From: Acidobacteriota bacterium
GTDB lineage: Bacteria; Acidobacteriota; Vicinamibacteria; Vicinamibacterales; UBA2999
Reading direction: 5' to 3'
DNA length: 8,524 nucleotides
Assembly (NCBI GenBank): GCA_947465645.1
Contig: CANIBQ010000145.1
Location: 1 to 8,524, forward strand
A program made the translations under genes and the position numbers. The notes below the pieces were generated by a model. The model had not been told where the DNA came from, made no database searches, and saw nothing but the letters and a program-made list of their open reading frames with translations. The first letter of the stretch is position 1. Every line of letters starts with the position of its first letter. Positions 5,804 through 8,524 of the stretch are shown here, in pieces.

Positions 5804-6877
5804 CTATTTCAACTGATCCGACAGCAGCGCCACCGTCAGCGCGTAGTAGTGCGCGCAGTTGTATTCGAGGATCGCGTCGTAATTCTGGTAGACGAGGAAG
5901 CTCCGCTCGTCGGTCTCGACCAGGCCTGCGTTGATCGAGCTGCGCGGCAGCGCCTTGCCGTCCCTGAGTCTCACACCAAGCTTCTGCCATTCGGTGAGCG
6001 GCCGCCGCTCGCTCATGTTGCGCTTGGCGTAGCAGCCTTCCGTGCGTTGCGGGATCGCTTCTTTCACTCGCGCGCGCATGGCTGGTGTGAGCGTGACCTC
6101 GCGGCCCCACGTCTCGTCATCGTCCCATCCGAACTTGTTCAGGTAGTTCGCGATCGACGCGAGCGCATCGCCGGTAGACCGCCAGATGTCGCGGTGGCCG
6201 TCCTTGTCGAAGTCTTCCGCGTATTTCAGGTAGCTCGACGGCATGAACTGCGGGTGGCCCATCGCCCCGGCCCACGATCCGGTCATCGTCGGCGCGTCGA
6301 TATACCCCTTCGAGACCATCGTCAGCGCGTTGAAGAGCTCACCCTTGAAGAACTCGGCGCGCCGGCCCTCCCAGGCGAGGGTCGCCAGCGCCTGGAAAAC
6401 CGGCGTGCGGCCCATGATGCCGCCGTACCGCGTTTCCATCCCCCAGATGGCGAGCAGGAAGCGGCGCTGCACGTCGTACCGGGCCTCGATGCGCCCGAGC
6501 ATCGTCCGATTCCGGCGGCCCGCGTCGCGGCCGCGCCGGACGATCGCGGTGGTCACGTGCGAGCGGAGATATCGGTTGAACCCGACCACCAGTTCGGCCT
6601 GGCTGCGATCGGCGGCGATCACGCGCGTGAGCGGCTGGAGCCCGGCGAGGGTGCGACGCACCAGATCGTCGCTGAATCCGCGGCCCTGAGCCTCGATCGT
6701 CAGGCTTTTCAGCCAGACGTCGAACGGTTCGGGCGCAGCGACGACAGGGGCCGGTGGTGGGGCCACCACCTGGTCCTGTTGAGCCAGAACCGGGGCCGCA
6801 AACAGCAGTGCGGCGACGAGCAGTGCAGGAGTGCGCACCAACGCATTATGCGGCATAATGCCTCGACACTTTTTCAC
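5804..6877 (-). CDS. Lytic murein transglycosylase, MltB family (SLT domain 2)
   Basis: Periplasmic enzyme that cleaves the MurNAc-GlcNAc bond of peptidoglycan to form 1,6-anhydro ends. The catalytic Glu is Glu148 in [10 protein letters not shown]. The family signature [17 protein letters not shown] is residues 200-216, directly followed by [11 protein letters not shown] (222-232), the EF-hand-like calcium loop known in MltB. A signal peptide (hydrophobic residues 17-31, likely cleavage after Ala32 in VLA-QQ) precedes a short Pro/Ala-rich linker. There is no lipobox, so it should be soluble rather than a lipoprotein like E. coli MltB, and no C-terminal peptidoglycan-binding domain is seen. 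The start is uncertain: GTG at 6877 has GAGG 6 nt upstream. ATG at 6856 (giving [10 protein letters not shown]) also has a GAGG and makes a more usual signal peptide. The gene is convergent with the hydroxylase operon and divergent from the IorA-like gene, with no evident functional link. Confidence 0.92.
   Translation of the reverse strand: MKKCRGIMPHNALVRTPALLVAALLFAAPVLAQQDQVVAPPPAPVVAAPEPFDVWLKSLTIEAQGRGFSDDLVRRTLAGLQPLTRVIAADRSQAELVVGFNRYLRSHVTTAIVRRGRDAGRRNRTMLGRIEARYDVQRRFLLAIWGMETRYGGIMGRTPVFQALATLAWEGRRAEFFKGELFNALTMVSKGYIDAPTMTGSWAGAMGHPQFMPSSYLKYAEDFDKDGHRDIWRSTGDALASIANYLNKFGWDDDETWGREVTLTPAMRARVKEAIPQRTEGCYAKRNMSERRPLTEWQKLGVRLRDGKALPRSSINAGLVETDERSFLVYQNYDAILEYNCAHYYALTVALLSDQLK
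6843..6861. promoter_or_regulatory. Perfect 19-bp palindrome at the divergent gene starts, operator-like
   Basis: GCATTATGC-G-GCATAATGC is a perfect inverted repeat with 9-bp arms around one base, notably AT-rich for this DNA. It covers the alternative start codon (ATG at 6856, minus strand) of the transglycosylase and lies about 50 bp upstream of the IorA-like gene. That is the usual shape and place of a dimeric repressor or activator site. Just downstream on the plus strand is a weak promoter-like pair, TCGACA (6863-6868) and TCTATT (6888-6893), with a long 19-bp spacer. The regulator is unknown. Confidence 0.4.
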
Positions 6878-6909
6878 CGCAAACCTCTCTATTACCGAGA
6901 GTAACTGTC

Positions 6910-7464
6910 ATGCCCTACACACTGAACGTCAACGGGAAGTCGACGACCGTCGACGTGCCCGCCGACATGCCCCTGCTGTGGGTGATTCGCGACGTATTGA
7001 ACCTCAAGGGAACCAAATTCGGCTGCGGCATCGGCGCCTGCGGCGCCTGCACGGTTCACCTGCGCGGCCGGGCTGTTCGCTCGTGCCAGACGCCGGTGTC
7101 GACGGCCGCGGGCGCGGCAATCACGACGCTCGAAGGGCTGTCGGCCGACGGAACGCATCCGCTGCAGGTCGCATGGCAGGAGATTGACGTTCCCCAGTGC
7201 GGCTACTGCCAGGCGGGACAAATCATGTCGGCCGCCGCGCTGCTCCAGGCGACGCCGAAGCCGACCGACGCCGACATCGACCGCGCGATGAACGGCAACG
7301 TGTGCCGCTGCGGCACTTACATTCGCATCCGCGAAGCCATCAAGAAGGCCGCGACGATGGCGACCACGCGTCTGCCACAAACAGCCCGGGCCAGCGCGGC
7401 ACCGGTGTCCGGACGCGTTCAACCAATCGCGGTAGCCGGAGGCCTTCAGGCCTCCGGAAAGTAG
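6910..7464 (+). CDS. 2Fe-2S small subunit of IorAB-type molybdenum hydroxylase, with extra C-terminal tail
   Basis: Small subunit (184 aa) of a two-subunit molybdenum hydroxylase of the isoquinoline 1-oxidoreductase type, carrying two [2Fe-2S] clusters. The ferredoxin-type cluster is bound by Cys39, Cys44, Cys47 and Cys59; the second by Cys97, Cys100, Cys132 and Cys134 (QCGYCQAGQ, then GNVCRCGTY). It has no signal peptide of its own; export would rely on the Tat signal of the following large subunit. The family core is normally about 150 residues and ends near Ala148 here. The remaining 36 residues, Ala/Thr/Pro-rich then ending [11 protein letters not shown], are extra, and the last part is encoded by a perfect hairpin (7436-7457). 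The ATG at 6910 has only a weak GAGAG upstream (6897-6901). The next gene starts 9 bp after the stop. Electrons from this enzyme type usually go to a cytochrome c, none of which is in the window. Confidence 0.92.
   Translation: MPYTLNVNGKSTTVDVPADMPLLWVIRDVLNLKGTKFGCGIGACGACTVHLRGRAVRSCQTPVSTAAGAAITTLEGLSADGTHPLQVAWQEIDVPQCGYCQAGQIMSAAALLQATPKPTDADIDRAMNGNVCRCGTYIRIREAIKKAATMATTRLPQTARASAAPVSGRVQPIAVAGGLQASGK
7436..7457 (+). repeat. Perfect REP-like palindrome inside the 3' end of the IorA-like gene
   Basis: CCGGAGGCCT (7436-7445) and AGGCCTCCGG (7448-7457) are exact reverse complements separated by two bases, i.e. a 10-bp stem (or 9 bp with a TTCA loop). It ends 4 nt before the stop codon (7462-7464) and 5 nt before the AGGAGG (7463-7468) of the next gene. 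The RNA hairpin therefore sits at the junction of the two subunit genes and could adjust their relative translation. It could also be a dispersed extragenic palindrome. Confidence 0.5.
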
Positions 7465-7473
7465 GAGGGCGCG

Positions 7474-8524
7474 ATGGACACAGTGCTGAATCGTCGCTCG
7501 TTCCTGAAGGTCACGGCCATCGCGGGCGGCGGCATGCTCGTCGCCACCTATCTCGATCCGTTCGGCCAGGCGCTCGCACAGCAGCCCGCGGCGCCCAACG
7601 TCACCTTCGTGCCGAACGCCTTCGTGAAGATCACGCCCGACAACGTCATCACGATCATGGCGAAGAACCCGGAGATCGGGCAGGGCGTCAAGAACTCGAT
7701 GCCGATGCTGATCGCCGAAGAGCTCGGCGTGCCGTGGGCTTCGATCAGGCTGGAGCAGGCCGATCTCGACCAGACGAAGTACGGCCCGCAGAACGCGGGC
7801 GGCAGTACGGCCACGCCGAACAACTACGATCCGCTGCGCCGCGTCGGCGCCTCGATTCGCATGATGCTCGTCTCGGCCGCCGCGCAGACATGGGGCGTCC
7901 CCGAGAGCGAATGCTCGGTCGCTGACGGCAAGGTCACGCATCGTGCGACGAACCGCTCGATGACCTACGGCCAGCTCGCGGCGAAGGCGGCCACGCTGAC
8001 GCCTCCCGACATGGCGACCGTGCCGCTCAAGCCGGCTGCTGAATTCACAATCATCGGGCAGCCGCTGCCGGGTGTCGACAATCCGAAGATCGTCACGGGT
8101 CAGCCCACCTACGGCATCGACTTCACGCTGCCGGGGATGCTGTATGCGGTGTACGAGAAGTGCGCCGTCTACGGCGGGACGGTTGTCAGCGCCAACGTCG
8201 ATGAAGTCAAGGCGCTGCCGGGCGTCCGGCACGTGCTCATCATCAAGGGGACGACCGACACGCGAGGCCTCATGCCGGGCGTGGCCATCGTCGCCGACAA
8301 CTGGTGGCAGGCGCAGACCGCGCGCAAGAGCCTCAAGGTGACATGGAACGAGGGAGCGTTCGCGCAGGAGAGCAGCGAAGGGTTCGCCCGACGTGCCCAG
8401 GAGCTCTCGACGCAGAAGCCGGCCGTGCCGCTCCGCGTGCACGGCGACGCCGGGCAGGCGCTGGCCGGTGCGGCCAAGGTCGTCGAGGCGTCGTACGCGT
8501 ACCCGTTCATCGCGCACGCACCGC
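7474..8524 (+). CDS. Tat-exported molybdopterin-binding large subunit, IorB type, 3' end outside the window
   Basis: First 350 codons of the catalytic subunit of an isoquinoline 1-oxidoreductase-type molybdenum hydroxylase; the family is usually 700-800 aa, so about half is missing. A twin-arginine signal ([15 protein letters not shown], residues 6-20) precedes a likely cleavage after Ala35 (ALA-QQ). Family blocks follow: [21 protein letters not shown] (with the EIGQGV motif), [20 protein letters not shown], and the hammerhead-domain block [32 protein letters not shown] at about residues 223-254. The last residues, [10 protein letters not shown], are where the Mo-domain motif normally begins. 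The ATG at 7474 has a perfect AGGAGG 5 nt upstream. The order small subunit, large subunit and the placement of the Tat signal on the large subunit are typical of IorAB-like systems and unlike the first operon. The substrate (N-heterocycle, aldehyde or other) cannot be told. Confidence 0.93.
   Translation, partial: MDTVLNRRSFLKVTAIAGGGMLVATYLDPFGQALAQQPAAPNVTFVPNAFVKITPDNVITIMAKNPEIGQGVKNSMPMLIAEELGVPWASIRLEQADLDQTKYGPQNAGGSTATPNNYDPLRRVGASIRMMLVSAAAQTWGVPESECSVADGKVTHRATNRSMTYGQLAAKAATLTPPDMATVPLKPAAEFTIIGQPLPGVDNPKIVTGQPTYGIDFTLPGMLYAVYEKCAVYGGTVVSANVDEVKALPGVRHVLIIKGTTDTRGLMPGVAIVADNWWQAQTARKSLKVTWNEGAFAQESSEGFARRAQELSTQKPAVPLRVHGDAGQALAGAAKVVEASYAYPFIAHAP

Noticed and set aside
5744..6904. 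386-codon plus-strand frame opposite the transglycosylase
   Set aside because: It begins within the heptamer repeat and mirrors a gene with all MltB motifs; its composition is typical of a shadow frame.
6892..8517. 541-codon open frame on the minus strand opposite the IorAB-like genes
   Set aside because: Same reason: Arg/His-rich composition, no motif, and it runs through the intergenic junction and both Tat and cysteine motifs of the real genes.

Overview
The window is GC-rich DNA from a Gram-negative-type bacterium. A MltB-family lytic transglycosylase with a signal peptide implies a periplasm with murein, and two proteins carry twin-arginine (Tat) signals. The GC-rich codon third positions, two separate aerobic-type molybdenum hydroxylase systems and period-7 intergenic repeats would suit a soil Acidobacteriota (Vicinamibacteria-like) genome. 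That placement is inference from general resemblance only; no marker gene is present.

Layout. (1) Positions 3-329 hold the 3' end of a J-domain (DnaJ-like) co-chaperone gene, open at the window edge. (2) Positions 397-5731 form a tightly packed five-gene plus-strand operon behind a good sigma70-like promoter. Its genes encode a Tat-exported 2Fe-2S subunit, a molybdopterin-binding catalytic subunit, an FAD subunit with four extra cysteines, a five-helix membrane cytochrome b, and a 136-residue helical protein of unknown function. (3) Positions 5738-5799, between convergent genes, carry a degenerate 7-bp tandem repeat that can fold into a strong hairpin. (4) Positions 5804-6877, minus strand, encode a lytic murein transglycosylase. 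(5) Positions 6910-8524, plus strand and divergent from the transglycosylase, encode a second molybdenum hydroxylase of the isoquinoline 1-oxidoreductase (IorAB) type. Its complete 2Fe-2S subunit is followed by the Tat-signal-bearing large subunit, cut by the window end.

How the genes work together (inference from family knowledge). In the first operon substrate would be hydroxylated at the molybdenum site, with electrons passing through the 2Fe-2S clusters to FAD. They could then go via a possible 4Fe-4S cluster and the membrane cytochrome b to the quinone pool. The three soluble subunits would fold with cofactors in the cytoplasm and be exported together on the single Tat signal of the small subunit, as in E. 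coli PaoABC. In the second system the Tat signal sits on the large subunit instead. The substrates of both enzymes cannot be read from the sequence.

The most interesting points are the dedicated cytochrome b and unknown small protein in a PaoABC-like operon, the cysteine-rich insert of the FAD subunit, the period-7 intergenic repeats, and a perfect hairpin that encodes the C-terminal tail of the IorA-like subunit.
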